A DNA stretch of 64,000 nt from Couchioplanes caeruleus (GTDB lineage: Bacteria; Actinomycetota; Actinomycetes; Mycobacteriales; Micromonosporaceae). Positions 49,597 through 58,591 of this stretch are shown here, in pieces. Location: assembly GCF_023499255.1 (NCBI RefSeq), contig NZ_CP092183.1:627501-691500 (forward strand). The letters run 5' to 3'. A program made the position numbers and the translations under genes. The notes under the pieces are model-generated. The model searched no databases, was not told the origin of the DNA, and saw nothing but the letters and a program-made list of their open reading frames with translations. Numbering within the stretch: position 1 is the first letter of the stretch; every line of letters begins with the position of its first letter.

Positions 49597-51639
49597 TCAG
49601 CTCTTGTTGAGCCGCTGCAGGGCGCCGACGGCGACCTCCGGCCGGGTCGTGTACCAGAACGGCGGCAGGGACTTGCGGAGGAAGGCGCCGTAACCGCGCG
49701 CGGTCTCCAGGCGGGAGTCGAGCACGGCCACCACGCCCTTGTCGCCGTGCGAGCGGATCAGCCGGCCGACTCCCTGGGCGAGCCGGACGGCCGCGATCGG
49801 CACGCTCACCGAGGCGAAGCCGGAGCCGCCCGTCGCGTCGACGGCCGCCGCCCGCGCGGCCGCGAGCGGTTCGTCCGGCCGCGGGAACGGCAGCCGGTCG
49901 ATGACGACCAGTTGGCAGGCGTCGCCCGGGACGTCGACGCCCTGCCAGAGGGACATCACGCCGAACAGGCAGCTCTCCCGCTGCTCCTTGAACTTGCGGA
50001 CGAGGATCGGCAGCGTCTCCTCGCCCTGCAACAGGATCGGCAGGTCGGTCCGCGCCCGGAGCAGCTCGGCCGCCTGCGTCGCCGCGCGCCGGGAGGAGAA
50101 GAGCCCGAGGGTACGCCCGCCGAGCGCCTCCACCAGCTTCAGCAGCTCCTCGCCCGCCGCGTCGGGCAGGCCGGAGGCGGCAGGCCGGGGCAGGTGCGCC
50201 GCCACGTAGAGGATGCCCTGCTTCGGGTAGTCGAACGGAGACCCGACGTCGAGCGAGCTCCAGCCGTCCCCGGAGGTCGGCGGCGCCTCGGCGGTCAGGC
50301 CCGCACCGGTGCGCGCCGCGGGGACCGCCGGTGCCGCGGGCAGGCCCAGGGACCGGGCGACCGTGTCGAACCGGCCGCCGAGGGTCAGCGTCGCGGAGGT
50401 CGCCACCACGGTGCGTTCGTCGTACAGGTTGGTGGCGAGCGTGCCCGCCACCGACAACGGGGCGACCACCACCGCGCGCCGGCCCGAGCCGAGATCGCTC
50501 TTCTCGACCCAGGCCACGTCGAAGTCGGACTCCTCGAGCAGGCGCTGCGTCGTGGTCGACAGGTCGTCCAGGGTGGCCTTGGCCTGCTGCTTGCGCACCG
50601 GGTCCGGGTCGTCGGCCTTGATGTCCCCGATCGCCTCGAGGGCGGCGCGGGTCGCCGAGTCGACGAGCAGCAGGGCCTGGTGCAGCAGCGGGGGCAGGCC
50701 CGTGGTGAGCCGGCCCGCCGGGATGTCGGCCAGCCCCACGGTCAGCGAGTCGGCCGCCGTCGCCAGCGCCTCGGCGGCGTCCGGGGAGATCAGCGGGCGG
50801 GCCCGCTTGGCGGCGCGTTCCACGGCGTCGGGGGTCACCTCGGCCTGGGCCGCCGAGGAGACCCGGTCGGCGAGCTCGTGCGCCTCGTCCACGATGAGCA
50901 GCTTGTGCGGCGGGACGATGTTGCGCTCCGCCAGCATGTCGACCGCGAGCAGGCTGTGGTTGGTGACCACGATGTCCGCCTCCCGGGCGCGGACCCGCGA
51001 CGCCTCCGCGAAGCACTCGGCGCCGTACGGGCAGCGCGCCGCGCCGACGCAGTCACGGGCCGGCATGGAGACCTGCCGCCACGCGGTGTCGTCCACCCCC
51101 GGGTCCAGCTCGTCGCGGTCGCCCGTCGTGGTCTTCTCGGCCCACTCCTGCACGCGCAGGATCTGCTTGCCCAGCCGGCCCGCCTCGCCGAGCCACTGCG
51201 TCGTGCGGGCCGGCGCGTCGTCGAAGAGCGTGTCGGTGGGCGCCTCCTCGTCGGCGTGCTCGAGCTTGGCCACGCACAGGTAGTGGTGGCGGCCCTTGAG
51301 CACGGCGAACGTGGGGCGGCGGCCCAGCACCGGCTCGACCGCGGCGGCGAGGCGCGGCAGGTCGTGCTCGACGAGCTGGTTCTGCAGCGCGAGGGTCGCG
51401 GTGGAGACCACCACCGGGCCGTCGACCAGCAGCGCGGGCGTCAGGTACGCCAGGCTCTTGCCGGTGCCCGTGCCGGCCTGGACGAGCAGGTGCTCACGCT
51501 CCTTGACCGCGCGCTCGATCGCCGCCGCCATCTGCTCCTGACCTGGCCGGGAAGCGCCCCCGGGGACCGCGCCCACCGCGGCGGCGAGGAGCTCTCTGGC
51601 GGTCGTGGACTTGCGGCGGGACTTGGCGGGGGCGGTCAC
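49597..51639 (-). CDS. dinG: DinG/XPD-family ATP-dependent DNA helicase
   Basis: A 680-residue superfamily 2 helicase. It has Walker A QAGTGTGKSLAYLTPALL, motif II LLIVDEAHELADR (DEAH), motif III TVVATSATLTLGGRF and motif VI VRLAQGVGRLIRS. Four cysteines (CVAK near residue 130; CVGAARCPYGAEC near 200-212) are placed as the Fe-S cluster ligands of the XPD/DinG family. It unwinds DNA 5' to 3' in repair. GTG 51639 is leaderless (TACGGT, 7 bases). It is convergent with the AI-2E gene, whose stop is adjacent. Confidence 0.93.
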   Translation of the reverse strand: MTAPAKSRRKSTTARELLAAAVGAVPGGASRPGQEQMAAAIERAVKEREHLLVQAGTGTGKSLAYLTPALLVDGPVVVSTATLALQNQLVEHDLPRLAAAVEPVLGRRPTFAVLKGRHHYLCVAKLEHADEEAPTDTLFDDAPARTTQWLGEAGRLGKQILRVQEWAEKTTTGDRDELDPGVDDTAWRQVSMPARDCVGAARCPYGAECFAEASRVRAREADIVVTNHSLLAVDMLAERNIVPPHKLLIVDEAHELADRVSSAAQAEVTPDAVERAAKRARPLISPDAAEALATAADSLTVGLADIPAGRLTTGLPPLLHQALLLVDSATRAALEAIGDIKADDPDPVRKQQAKATLDDLSTTTQRLLEESDFDVAWVEKSDLGSGRRAVVVAPLSVAGTLATNLYDERTVVATSATLTLGGRFDTVARSLGLPAAPAVPAARTGAGLTAEAPPTSGDGWSSLDVGSPFDYPKQGILYVAAHLPRPAASGLPDAAGEELLKLVEALGGRTLGLFSSRRAATQAAELLRARTDLPILLQGEETLPILVRKFKEQRESCLFGVMSLWQGVDVPGDACQLVVIDRLPFPRPDEPLAAARAAAVDATGGSGFASVSVPIAAVRLAQGVGRLIRSHGDKGVVAVLDSRLETARGYGAFLRKSLPPFWYTTRPEVAVGALQRLNKS

Positions 51640-51646
51640 GACGAAG

Positions 51647-51689
51647 ACCGTACCCGCCACCACCGACGAAACCGTCGCACCGCTAGGGT
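51647..51689. promoter_or_regulatory. Divergent leaderless -10 elements for dinG and the DUF402 gene
   Basis: Minus strand: TACGGT (51647-51652), 7 bases to GTG 51639. Plus strand: TAGGGT (51684-51689), 6 bases to ATG 51696. The whole intergenic region is 56 bases. Confidence 0.5.
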
Positions 51690-51695
51690 CTTGTC

Positions 51696-52202
51696 ATGCC
51701 GAGTGAGATGGTCCGGGTGGTCTACACCAAGTACGACGGATCCGCTCACCGGGACTATCCGGCCCGCCGCCTCAACGAGGACGACCTGGGGGTCTGGGTC
51801 GGGGTGACCCGGGGAACGGCGTCGGTCTACCACGGCCAGCCGTCCGTGGAGCAGATCCCGTTCGTGCTGCTCATCCCGCACAGCGCGTGGTGGACCGGCA
51901 TGTTCAACCCGCCGCCGCGCACCAGCGAGGTCTACTGCGACATCACCACCCCGGCGCGCTGGGAGGGCGACACCGTGCACATCGTCGACCTGGACCTGGA
52001 CGTCTCCCGCCGCCGTGACACCGGCCTGATCGAGCTGCGCGACGAGGACGAGTTCGAGGACCACCGGGTGCGCTTCGGCTATCCCCCCGAGGTGGTCGCC
52101 GAGGCGCGCGCCGCGGCGGGGCACCTCGTCGAGGCCCTCGGCGACGGCACCGAGCCGTTCGCGTCGGCGTACCGGAAATGGCTATCGACCGTCAGCGACT
52201 GA
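51696..52202 (+). CDS. DUF402 / FomD-like hydrolase
   Basis: A 168-residue protein with the DUF402 core: YTKYDGSAHRDYPA, FVLLIPHSAWWTGMFNPPPR, SEVYCDITTPARWEGDTVHIVDLDLDV and acidic metal-binding positions in DEDEFEDHRVRFGYPPEVV. FomD, a family member, hydrolyses a cytidylyl-phosphonate, and others are nucleotide hydrolases (Ntdp); the role here is not known. It overlaps the convergent ECF41 gene by 21 bases. Confidence 0.85.
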   Translation: MPSEMVRVVYTKYDGSAHRDYPARRLNEDDLGVWVGVTRGTASVYHGQPSVEQIPFVLLIPHSAWWTGMFNPPPRTSEVYCDITTPARWEGDTVHIVDLDLDVSRRRDTGLIELRDEDEFEDHRVRFGYPPEVVAEARAAAGHLVEALGDGTEPFASAYRKWLSTVSD

Positions 52203-53105
52203 CCCCAGCTTGGCCGGGTTGAGCTGGTTGTAGACGGCCGTGATGCGGCCGTCGGAGACGGCCACCGACATGACCGTCAGCAACCGTCGCCCGTCGGCGT
52301 AGCGCCCGGTGGCGAGCACGCCGGCGTCGCCGTTGACCAGCACCGGTTCCACGCTGAACTCCGGGACCTCGCGGAACCGCCGGTTGAGGATGCCCACCCA
52401 GAAACGCGCCACCTTGTCGAGCCCGACGACCGCGTTCTGGCCCGCGTTGACCACGCCGCCGCCGTCGCCGATGGAGACCACGTCCGGCGCCAGGACGGCG
52501 GCCAGCGCGCGCAGGTCGCCGGAGGACGCGGCGGCGAGGAACGCGTCGAGCACGCGGCGCTGCTCGGCCAGGCCGGCCGTGTGCCGCGCCTGGCCGTCGG
52601 AGATCGCGCGGCGGCCCCGGGAGGCGTGCTGCCGGGCGGCGGCGACGCTCGTGCCGAGGACGTCGGCGACCTCCTCGAACGGCAGCCCGAACGCGTCGTG
52701 CAGCACCACGGCGACGCGCTGCTCGGGGTTCAGCTTCTCCATCACCACGAGCAGGGCGAGGCTCACGTCCTGCTTCTGCGCGACCTTCTCGGCCGGGTCG
52801 TCGAGGCGGGACACGAAGGTCTCGGGGAGCCACTGCCCGGGGTACGCCTCCCGCCGCACGCGGGCCGACTTGAGCACGTCGAGGCAGATGCGCCCGGTGG
52901 CGGTGGTGAGCCAGCCGCGCAGGTCCCGGATCTCCTCGCCGGCGTCGAGGGCGCGCCGATAGCGCAGCCACGCCTCCTGGACCGCGTCGTCGGCCTCGGC
53001 GCGGCTGCCGAGCATCCGGTACGCGACCGACAGCAGATGCGGACGCTCGGCCTCGAAGTCGGCCGGGGAAGGAGCGGGGAGCGCGGAGGGACCCGGAGAC
53101 GGCAT
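52182..53105 (-). CDS. ECF sigma factor, ECF41 type with SnoaL-like C-terminal domain
   Basis: A 307-residue sigma factor. Region 2 is PHLLSVAYRMLGSRAEADDAVQEAWLRY; region 4 is LNPEQRVAVVLHDAFGLPFEEVADVLGTSVAAARQHASRGRRAI. The C-terminal SnoaL/NTF2-like domain (about 180-300) carries the two ECF41 hallmarks: WLPE in the inter-region linker (GQWLPETF) and NPAKL (NPDKL type) at the end. In ECF41 this domain modulates sigma activity, instead of a separate anti-sigma factor. The usual partner gene (carboxymuconolactone decarboxylase or oxidoreductase) is not adjacent. Confidence 0.92.
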   Translation of the reverse strand: MPSPGPSALPAPSPADFEAERPHLLSVAYRMLGSRAEADDAVQEAWLRYRRALDAGEEIRDLRGWLTTATGRICLDVLKSARVRREAYPGQWLPETFVSRLDDPAEKVAQKQDVSLALLVVMEKLNPEQRVAVVLHDAFGLPFEEVADVLGTSVAAARQHASRGRRAISDGQARHTAGLAEQRRVLDAFLAAASSGDLRALAAVLAPDVVSIGDGGGVVNAGQNAVVGLDKVARFWVGILNRRFREVPEFSVEPVLVNGDAGVLATGRYADGRRLLTVMSVAVSDGRITAVYNQLNPAKLGSVADGR

Positions 53106-53138
53106 GGAGGAATTCTCCGCGAGATTGCCCGGTCACCG

Positions 53139-53154
53139 GTGTCACATGTGACAC
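53139..53154. promoter_or_regulatory. Perfect 16-bp palindrome GTGTCACATGTGACAC
   Basis: It lies in the divergent region between the ECF41 gene (starts 53105) and the hypothetical gene at 53218. It contains TGTCACA on both strands, which equals the -35 reported for ECF41 promoters, but I see no CGTC -10 at proper spacing on either side. It may instead be a site for a dimeric repressor. Confidence 0.55.
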
Positions 53155-53217
53155 AGTGGTGAACACTATGGGGGCGTTTGACCCCTTTCGTGTGCCGGGG
53201 GAGACGGGGGTAGGACG

Positions 53218-54159
53218 GTGTCCGACGACGTGGCAACCCTCCTGGGCGGCCTGGCGACGCTCGCCGGGGCCACCGGCGCGGCGACCCTGGGTGTCGCGGT
53301 GGCGCGGCGGCCGCGGCCGTACCTGCCCGCCGCGCATGCGATCGCCGGCGGCGAGGTGGCCGACCCGCTGCCCGCCGTGCTGCGCCACGGTCTCGCCGGG
53401 CTCACCGTGCCGGTGCGCCCGGGTCCGCACGGCGAGCTGTACGTGGGTCCCGGCGCGCCGAAACCGGGACGGACATTGCGCCGGCTCGTGCTCGCCCCGC
53501 TGTTCGCGCGGGCCCAGGCCCGGGGCGGGCGGTTGTGCCGCGACCAGCGCGTGCCGTTCCGGCTCGCCGTCGAGTTCGCCGGGCCGAACCGGGACGCGGG
53601 GGCGTTGCTGCGGGCGTACCGGATGCTCGACCAGCAGTTGCGTGACCACGCGCCGCTGCTCAGCCGGTGCGTGGACGGCAACCTGGAGGCGGGGGCGGTG
53701 ACCGTCACCGTCACCGGCATCGTCGACGTCCGCGAGCTGCTCGCCGTCCAGACCGAGCGGTACGCGTTCGCCGACGGCACCTTCGACGACATCGGCTCCG
53801 TCGCGGCGCCTCCGACGCTGGTGCCGATGGTCAGCGAGCAGTGGACGCGGCGGTTCGGCTGGGACGGCTGCGAGCCCATCCCGGCGGAGGAGCGGCACCT
53901 GCTGCACGCGCTCGTCCGGTCGGCTCACGAGGACGGCCGGGGCGTACGCATCAGCGGGCTGCCGACCGGTTCCCGCCGGGCGCGGCAGGCGGTCTGGACC
54001 GAGCTGAGCGAGGCCGGCGTGGACGTCATCGCCGACACGGACCACGTGGCCCTGGCCCGGCACCTGCGCAAGCATCCGGTGCGCCGGGTCGCGCCCGCGC
54101 CTGCCGTCCGGCGGCCGTCGCCGTCGCCGCGGCGACCGGACGTAACGCAATCCGTCTGA
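53218..54159 (+). CDS. Hypothetical protein with GDPD/AIM6-like wording
   Basis: A 313-residue protein that I cannot assign. It has one N-terminal hydrophobic segment (VATLLGGLATLAGATGAATLGVAV). Blocks such as GELYVGPGAPKPGRTLRRLVLAPLFARA, FRLAVEFAGPN (a strand with Glu), AVTVTVTGIVD and RISGLPTGSRRARQAVWTELSEAGVDVIADTDHVALARHLR follow the order of glycerophosphodiester phosphodiesterase or AIM6-like TIM barrels. The catalytic His-Asn-Asp start is missing, so if related it may be inactive. It has a Pro/Arg-rich tail. It precedes the phosphate genes by 159 bases. Confidence 0.55.
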   Translation: MSDDVATLLGGLATLAGATGAATLGVAVARRPRPYLPAAHAIAGGEVADPLPAVLRHGLAGLTVPVRPGPHGELYVGPGAPKPGRTLRRLVLAPLFARAQARGGRLCRDQRVPFRLAVEFAGPNRDAGALLRAYRMLDQQLRDHAPLLSRCVDGNLEAGAVTVTVTGIVDVRELLAVQTERYAFADGTFDDIGSVAAPPTLVPMVSEQWTRRFGWDGCEPIPAEERHLLHALVRSAHEDGRGVRISGLPTGSRRARQAVWTELSEAGVDVIADTDHVALARHLRKHPVRRVAPAPAVRRPSPSPRRPDVTQSV

Positions 54160-54180
54160 AAGGTCCGGATAAGCGAGCGT

Positions 54181-54213
54181 TCAAGGTTAACGGCAAGTGA
54201 ACGCGCCCTGAAC
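54181..54213 (-). promoter_or_regulatory. PHO box: three 11-bp direct repeats
   Basis: Read on the minus strand: GTTCAGGGCGC (54203-54213), GTTCACTTGCC (54192-54202), GTTAACCTTGA (54181-54191), with exact 11-base spacing. This is the pattern of PhoP-binding PHO boxes in Streptomyces and relatives. A TAGCAT -10 (54263-54268) lies downstream before the DUF47-pit pair. Nothing else is seen in 54160-54318. Confidence 0.75.
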
Positions 54214-54318
54214 TGCTGCTGAGCAGGGGTAGGCGGGCTCTGCAACCTCCGGACGTGTTACCTAGCATTCCCCGGGAATCCGCCAGACCCGTCCATCCTT
54301 CCTCGAACGAGGTTCGTC

Positions 54319-54945
54319 GTGAAGTTCTCTTTCCGCCCCACCGAGGGCGCCTTCTACGAGCTGTTCACCCGGGCTGCTCAGAACCTCGTCCGGGGCACCG
54401 AGCTGCTCAACGAGCTGGCCCTGCCCGGGGTGGACGTGCAGTCCGTCAGCGACCGGCTCACCGACGTCGAGCACGACAGCGACCAGATCACCCACGATCT
54501 GTACAAGAAGATCAACTCCACGTTCATCACGCCGTTCGACCGCGAGGACATCTACTCGCTGGGCTCGCTGCTCGACGACGTCATGGACCACCTGGAGGCG
54601 GTCGGCAACCTGCTCTACCTGTACGGGCTGACCGAGCTGCCGTCGCTGCCCCGGGAGATGCACGAGCTGGTCAACGTCCTCGACCAGCAGGCCAAGATCA
54701 CGGCGGACGCGATGCCGAAGCTGAAGTCGATGAAGGGCCTCGAGGAGTACTGGATCGAGATCAACCGCCTGGAGAACGACGGCGACCGGGCGTACCGGAT
54801 GCTGCTCGTCCGCCTCTTCTCCGGCGAGTACGACGCGCTGACGGTGCTGAAGATGAAGGAGGTGGCCGACGAGCTCGAGGCCGCCTGCGACGCCTTCGAG
54901 CACGTGGCGAACACCGTCGAGACCATCACGGTCAAGGAGTCCTGA
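54319..54945 (+). CDS. DUF47 / PhoU-like protein
   Basis: A 208-residue all-helical protein of the DUF47 (PhoU-like) family. The metal-binding-type helices contain DVEHDSDQITHDLYKKI and LLDDVMDHLEAVGNLLYLYGL, with EINRLENDGDRAYRMLLVRLFSGE. Members sit next to Pit transporters and are thought to modulate them. The GTG lies behind the PHO-box region. The Pit gene follows after three bases, so the two should be one transcript under phosphate control. Confidence 0.88.
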   Translation: MKFSFRPTEGAFYELFTRAAQNLVRGTELLNELALPGVDVQSVSDRLTDVEHDSDQITHDLYKKINSTFITPFDREDIYSLGSLLDDVMDHLEAVGNLLYLYGLTELPSLPREMHELVNVLDQQAKITADAMPKLKSMKGLEEYWIEINRLENDGDRAYRMLLVRLFSGEYDALTVLKMKEVADELEAACDAFEHVANTVETITVKES

Positions 54946-54948
54946 GCC

Positions 54949-55956
54949 TTGTCCGCTGAGCTCATAGCGGTGCTCGCGGTGATCATCGCCGCGATGGCCT
55001 TCGACTACACCAACGGGTTCCACGACGCGGCGAACGCCATCGCCACCAGTGTCAGCACCCGCGCGCTGACCCCGCGGGTCGCGCTCGCGATGGCCGCCGT
55101 CGGCAACTTCATCGGTACGCACTTCGGCGCCGGCGTGGCCAAGACGGTCGGCGACGGCCTGGTCAAGCTCCCGGTCGGCATCCCCAGCCTCGGCGTGGTC
55201 TTCGCCGGGGTGGTGGGCGCGATCGTCTGGAACCTCATCACCTGGTACTTCGGCCTGCCGTCGTCCTCGTCGCACGCCCTGTTCGGCGGCCTCGTCGGTG
55301 CGACCTTCTTCGCCGCCGACGCCACCATCGAGTGGGGCACCATCCTCGACAAGGTGATCATCCCGATGGTCGCCTCGCCGGTCGTCGGCTTCCTGCTCGG
55401 CTTCGTCGTGATGGTCGCGATCATGTGGTCGTTCCGGCGCGGCCAGCCGGGCAAGCTGAACCGCGGCTTCCGGATCGCCCAGACGGTCTCGGCCGCGTTC
55501 ATGTCCGTCGGCCACGGCATGCAGGACGCGGCGAAGACGATGGGCATCATCGTGCTGGCCCTCTACACCGGCGGGTTCCAGAGCAGCGCCACGCACATCC
55601 CGTGGTGGGTGTTCTGGACCTCGGCGGCGGTGCTCGCGGCGGGCACGTACGCCGGCGGCTGGCGCATCATCCGTACCCTCGGCCGCAAGATCATCGACCT
55701 GGGCCCGGCGGAGGGCTTCGCGGCCGAGATGGTGGCCAGCTCGGTGCTGTTCTTCAACGCGCTGGTGCTCAAGGCGCCGATCTCCACCACCCACACGATC
55801 ACCTCGGCGATCATGGGCGTGGGCTCGACCAAGCGGCTGTCGGCGGTGCGCTGGAACGTGGCGGGCAACATCGTCATCGCCTGGATCACGACGTTCCCGG
55901 CGGCGGCGGCCATCTCCTGCATCGTCTACTTCTGCGTACGGCCCCTCTTCAGCTAG
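54949..55956 (+). CDS. pit: Low-affinity inorganic phosphate transporter (Pit family)
   Basis: A 335-residue membrane transporter with the duplicated Pit/PHO-4 signature. First copy: FDYTNGFHDAANAIATSVSTRAL and GLPSSSSHALFGGLVGA. Second copy: FMSVGHGMQDAAKTMGII and LKAPISTTHTITSAIMGVGS. Ten or so spans are visible. It moves metal-phosphate with protons, or Na+-coupled phosphate in some relatives. The start is taken as TTG 54949, with AAGGAG 11 bases upstream. Co-transcription with DUF47 and a PHO box upstream place it in the same regulon as pst. Confidence 0.92.
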   Translation: MSAELIAVLAVIIAAMAFDYTNGFHDAANAIATSVSTRALTPRVALAMAAVGNFIGTHFGAGVAKTVGDGLVKLPVGIPSLGVVFAGVVGAIVWNLITWYFGLPSSSSHALFGGLVGATFFAADATIEWGTILDKVIIPMVASPVVGFLLGFVVMVAIMWSFRRGQPGKLNRGFRIAQTVSAAFMSVGHGMQDAAKTMGIIVLALYTGGFQSSATHIPWWVFWTSAAVLAAGTYAGGWRIIRTLGRKIIDLGPAEGFAAEMVASSVLFFNALVLKAPISTTHTITSAIMGVGSTKRLSAVRWNVAGNIVIAWITTFPAAAAISCIVYFCVRPLFS

Positions 55957-55961
55957 CCGAT

Positions 55962-55993
55962 CACGCGGCGGACCGTTCCCGGTCCGCCGCGTG
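55962..55993. terminator. Hairpin terminator between pit and the oxidoreductase gene
   Basis: CACGCGGCGGACCG pairs perfectly with CGGTCCGCCGCGTG over a TTCC loop (14 bp). There is no T-run. It separates convergent genes and may serve both. Confidence 0.75.
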
Positions 55994-56000
55994 GCGCCGG

Positions 56001-56987
56001 CTACCCGCGCGGTGAGGTCCCGTAGTCGACGCCGACCTCGGCGCGGATCGTGTCCATCATCGTCATGACGTCGAGCGTGGCCATGTGCGGGACCAGCGGG
56101 CTCTCCGGCAGGCCCGCGGCGAGGCAGCGCTGCACCTCGATCGCCTCGAACTGGTAGCCGCGACCCTCGAACGGCATCTCGACGGTCTCCGCCCTGCCGT
56201 CGCGGTGCACGACGAACGACTGCGGCATGAAGAAGCCCTCCGGCAGGTCGATGCGCCCGAGCGTGCCCGTGATCGACGCGGCGTTGCGCGAGGCCCCCGA
56301 GATGCTGCAGGTCAGCGCCGCGACCGCGCCCGACTCGTAGCCGAGCAGCATGCCGGTCGTCTCGTCCACGCCCTCGGGCGTCAGCCGGGCCCAGCTCTGC
56401 ACGGTCGCCGGGGTGCCCAGCAGCAGGTGCGCCAGGTGGATCGGGTAGACGCCGAGGTCGAGCAGGGCGCCGCCGCCCAGGGCCGGGTCGCGCAGGCGGT
56501 GCGTCGCCTCGAACGGGCCCTGCAGGCCGAAGTCGGCGTGCACCGTCACGACGTCGCCGATCGCGCCGTCGCGGACCAGCTCCTGGACCCGGCGTACGGC
56601 CGGGTTGCAGCGCATCCACATCGCCTCCATCAGGAACAGCCCGCGGGTCCGCGCCTCCTGCACGAGCTGGGCCGACGTGGCCAGCTCCAGCGTCATCGGC
56701 TTCTCGCAGAGCACCGCCTTGCCGCCCTCGAGGCACGCCGTCACCGCCGCGTGGTGGTGGGCGTGCGGGGTGGCGACGTACACGACGTCGACGTCCGGGT
56801 CGGCCGCCAGCTCGGCCCAGGACCCGTGGGCGCGGGCGAAGCCGTGCCGCTCGGCGAACGCGGCGGCGGCCTCGGGCGTCCGCGAGCCCACCGCGGCGAG
56901 CTCGGCGCCGGGTGCGAGCGGGAGGTCGGATGCGAACGTGGCGGCGATGCCGCCGGTGCCGAGGATGCCCCAGCGCGTGGTCGTCAT
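56001..56987 (-). CDS. Gfo/Idh/MocA-family NAD(P)-dependent oxidoreductase
   Basis: A 328-residue oxidoreductase. The Rossmann motif is RWGILGTGGIAATFASDL; VDVVYVATPHAHHHAAV and GKAVLCEKPMTLEL (catalytic Lys in EKP) are characteristic. The second domain holds GGGALLDLGVYPIHLAHLLLG. It resembles trans-1,2-dihydrobenzene-1,2-diol/xylose dehydrogenase-type members; the sugar or diol substrate is unknown. ATG 56987 is leaderless (TACCGT, 7 bases) and diverges from the NUDIX gene over 37 bases. Confidence 0.88.
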   Translation of the reverse strand: MTTTRWGILGTGGIAATFASDLPLAPGAELAAVGSRTPEAAAAFAERHGFARAHGSWAELAADPDVDVVYVATPHAHHHAAVTACLEGGKAVLCEKPMTLELATSAQLVQEARTRGLFLMEAMWMRCNPAVRRVQELVRDGAIGDVVTVHADFGLQGPFEATHRLRDPALGGGALLDLGVYPIHLAHLLLGTPATVQSWARLTPEGVDETTGMLLGYESGAVAALTCSISGASRNAASITGTLGRIDLPEGFFMPQSFVVHRDGRAETVEMPFEGRGYQFEAIEVQRCLAAGLPESPLVPHMATLDVMTMMDTIRAEVGVDYGTSPRG

Positions 56988-56994
56988 GATCGCC

Positions 56995-57018
56995 ACGGTA
57001 TCGCCCCTCGTGGAGAAT
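56995..57018. promoter_or_regulatory. Overlapping divergent leaderless promoters
   Basis: Minus strand TACCGT (56995-57000), 7 bases from ATG 56987. Plus strand GAGAAT (57013-57018), 6 bases from GTG 57025. The two -10 boxes are only 12 bases apart, so the polymerases could exclude each other. Confidence 0.45.
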
Positions 57019-57024
57019 GGGGGC

Positions 57025-57801
57025 GTGAGCCGAGTGATGCCGTTGCCGCCCGCCCTGGTGAAGAAGGCCCGCGAGTTCCGCGGCAACCCGGCTCCGGCCC
57101 GCGCCGCGGCCACCGTCGTGCTCCTGGACCCCGACACCCTTGACGTGTACGTCCTCAGGCGCGCGAGCACGATGGTCTTCGGCGGCATGCACGCGTTCCC
57201 GGGCGGGCGGGTGGATCCCGGCGACAGTCCCGAGACGGTCCGGCGGGACTGGGCCGACCGCCTCGGCGTCCCCGACGAGCGGGCGCGGGCCGTCGTCGGC
57301 GCGGCCGCCCGCGAGCTGTTCGAGGAGGCCGGCGTGCTGCTGGCCGGGCCGCTCGACGAGCCGGACCGCACGGTCGGGGACGTGAGCAGCCCCGGCTGGG
57401 AGGCCGACCGGGCGGCGGTGGCGGCCCGCGAGCTCTCGATGACGGACCTGCTGGCCCGGCGTGGCCTGCGGCTACGGGACGACCTGCTGCTGCCGTGGTC
57501 GCGGTGGATCACGCCGGAGTTCGAGCCCCGGCGTTTCGACACGTGGTTCTTCGTGGCTCTCCTGCCGCGGGCCCAGACGGCGCGCGACGTGTCCGGTGAG
57601 GCCGAGGGGACCACCTGGATCAGCCCGGCGGCCGCCGACGGCCTGGCGATGCTGCCACCTACGCGTGTGACACTCGACGAACTGTCCCCGTACCGGAGAA
57701 TCGAAGATGTCGTGGCAGCGAGCGGGCAGCGGAACGCCGCCGTGCCGATCCTGCCCCGGGTGGAGCTGACCGGCGACGGCGGCGCCGTGGTGCGGATCTA
57801 G
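57025..57801 (+). CDS. NUDIX hydrolase with a split Nudix box (NUDT19-like)
   Basis: A 258-residue protein. The Nudix signature is interrupted: [15 protein letters not shown] is followed, after an insert of about 30 residues, by [16 protein letters not shown]. This is the arrangement of NUDT19-type (CoA or related) pyrophosphohydrolases. The metal ligands are in RELFEEAG. The C-terminal part includes [25 protein letters not shown], also typical of that subgroup. Substrate unknown. Its stop overlaps that of pstB (convergent). Confidence 0.87.
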   Translation: MSRVMPLPPALVKKAREFRGNPAPARAAATVVLLDPDTLDVYVLRRASTMVFGGMHAFPGGRVDPGDSPETVRRDWADRLGVPDERARAVVGAAARELFEEAGVLLAGPLDEPDRTVGDVSSPGWEADRAAVAARELSMTDLLARRGLRLRDDLLLPWSRWITPEFEPRRFDTWFFVALLPRAQTARDVSGEAEGTTWISPAAADGLAMLPPTRVTLDELSPYRRIEDVVAASGQRNAAVPILPRVELTGDGGAVVRI

Positions 57802-58574
57802 CCGAAGCGGCCGGTGATGTAGTCCTCGGTCTTCTTCTGGCCCGGGTTGCTGAAGATCTTCTGCGTGTCGTCGTACTCGATCAGGCGGCCGGGCTCGCCG
57901 GTCCGGTCGATCGAGAAGAAGCCGGTCTTGTCGCTCACCCGGGCGGCTTGCTGCATGTTGTGCGTGACGATGATGATCGTGAAGCGGTCCTTGAGCTTGA
58001 ACATCAGGTCCTCGATCGCCAGCGTCGAGATCGGGTCGAGCGCCGAGCAGGGCTCGTCCATCAGCACGACCTGCGGCTCGACCGCGATGGTACGGGCGAT
58101 GCAGAGCCGCTGCTGCTGACCGCCGGACAGCCCCGCGCCGGGCCGGTTGAGCCGGTCCTTCACCTCGTCCCAGAGGTTCGCGGCCTTCAGCGACTTCTCG
58201 GCCGCCTCGTCCAGCACCGACTTCCTCCGCACGCCGTTGAGCCTCAGGCCGGCGACCACGTTCTCGTAGATGCTCATCGTCGGGAACGGGTTGGGGCGCT
58301 GGAACACCATGCCGATCATCCGGCGTACGGCGGTGACGTCCACGTCGGCGTCGTAGATGTTCTGGTCGTCGATGGTCAGCCGGCCCTCGATGCGGGCGTT
58401 CGGCAGCACCTCGTGCATGCGGTTGACCGACCGCAGGAACGTCGACTTGCCGCAGCCGGACGGGCCGATCAGGGCGGTGATCGTCTTCGGCTCGACGGTC
58501 ATCGAGATGTTGTCGATCGCCTTGAACGAGCCGTAGTAGGACGAGACGTTGCTCGCCTCGATGCGCTTGGCCAT
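57798..58574 (-). CDS. pstB: Phosphate ABC transporter ATP-binding protein PstB
   Basis: A 258-residue ATPase. Walker A is [20 protein letters not shown], followed by the PstB-specific [22 protein letters not shown]; signature [36 protein letters not shown]. It powers PstCA for high-affinity phosphate uptake. ATG 58574 ([10 protein letters not shown]) with GAGGTG upstream is preferred to a GTG at 58583. It is last in the pstS-pstC-pstA-pstB operon. No phoU gene follows it. Confidence 0.96.
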   Translation of the reverse strand: MAKRIEASNVSSYYGSFKAIDNISMTVEPKTITALIGPSGCGKSTFLRSVNRMHEVLPNARIEGRLTIDDQNIYDADVDVTAVRRMIGMVFQRPNPFPTMSIYENVVAGLRLNGVRRKSVLDEAAEKSLKAANLWDEVKDRLNRPGAGLSGGQQQRLCIARTIAVEPQVVLMDEPCSALDPISTLAIEDLMFKLKDRFTIIIVTHNMQQAARVSDKTGFFSIDRTGEPGRLIEYDDTQKIFSNPGQKKTEDYITGRFG

Positions 58575-58591
58575 GGGGGACACCTCTTACC

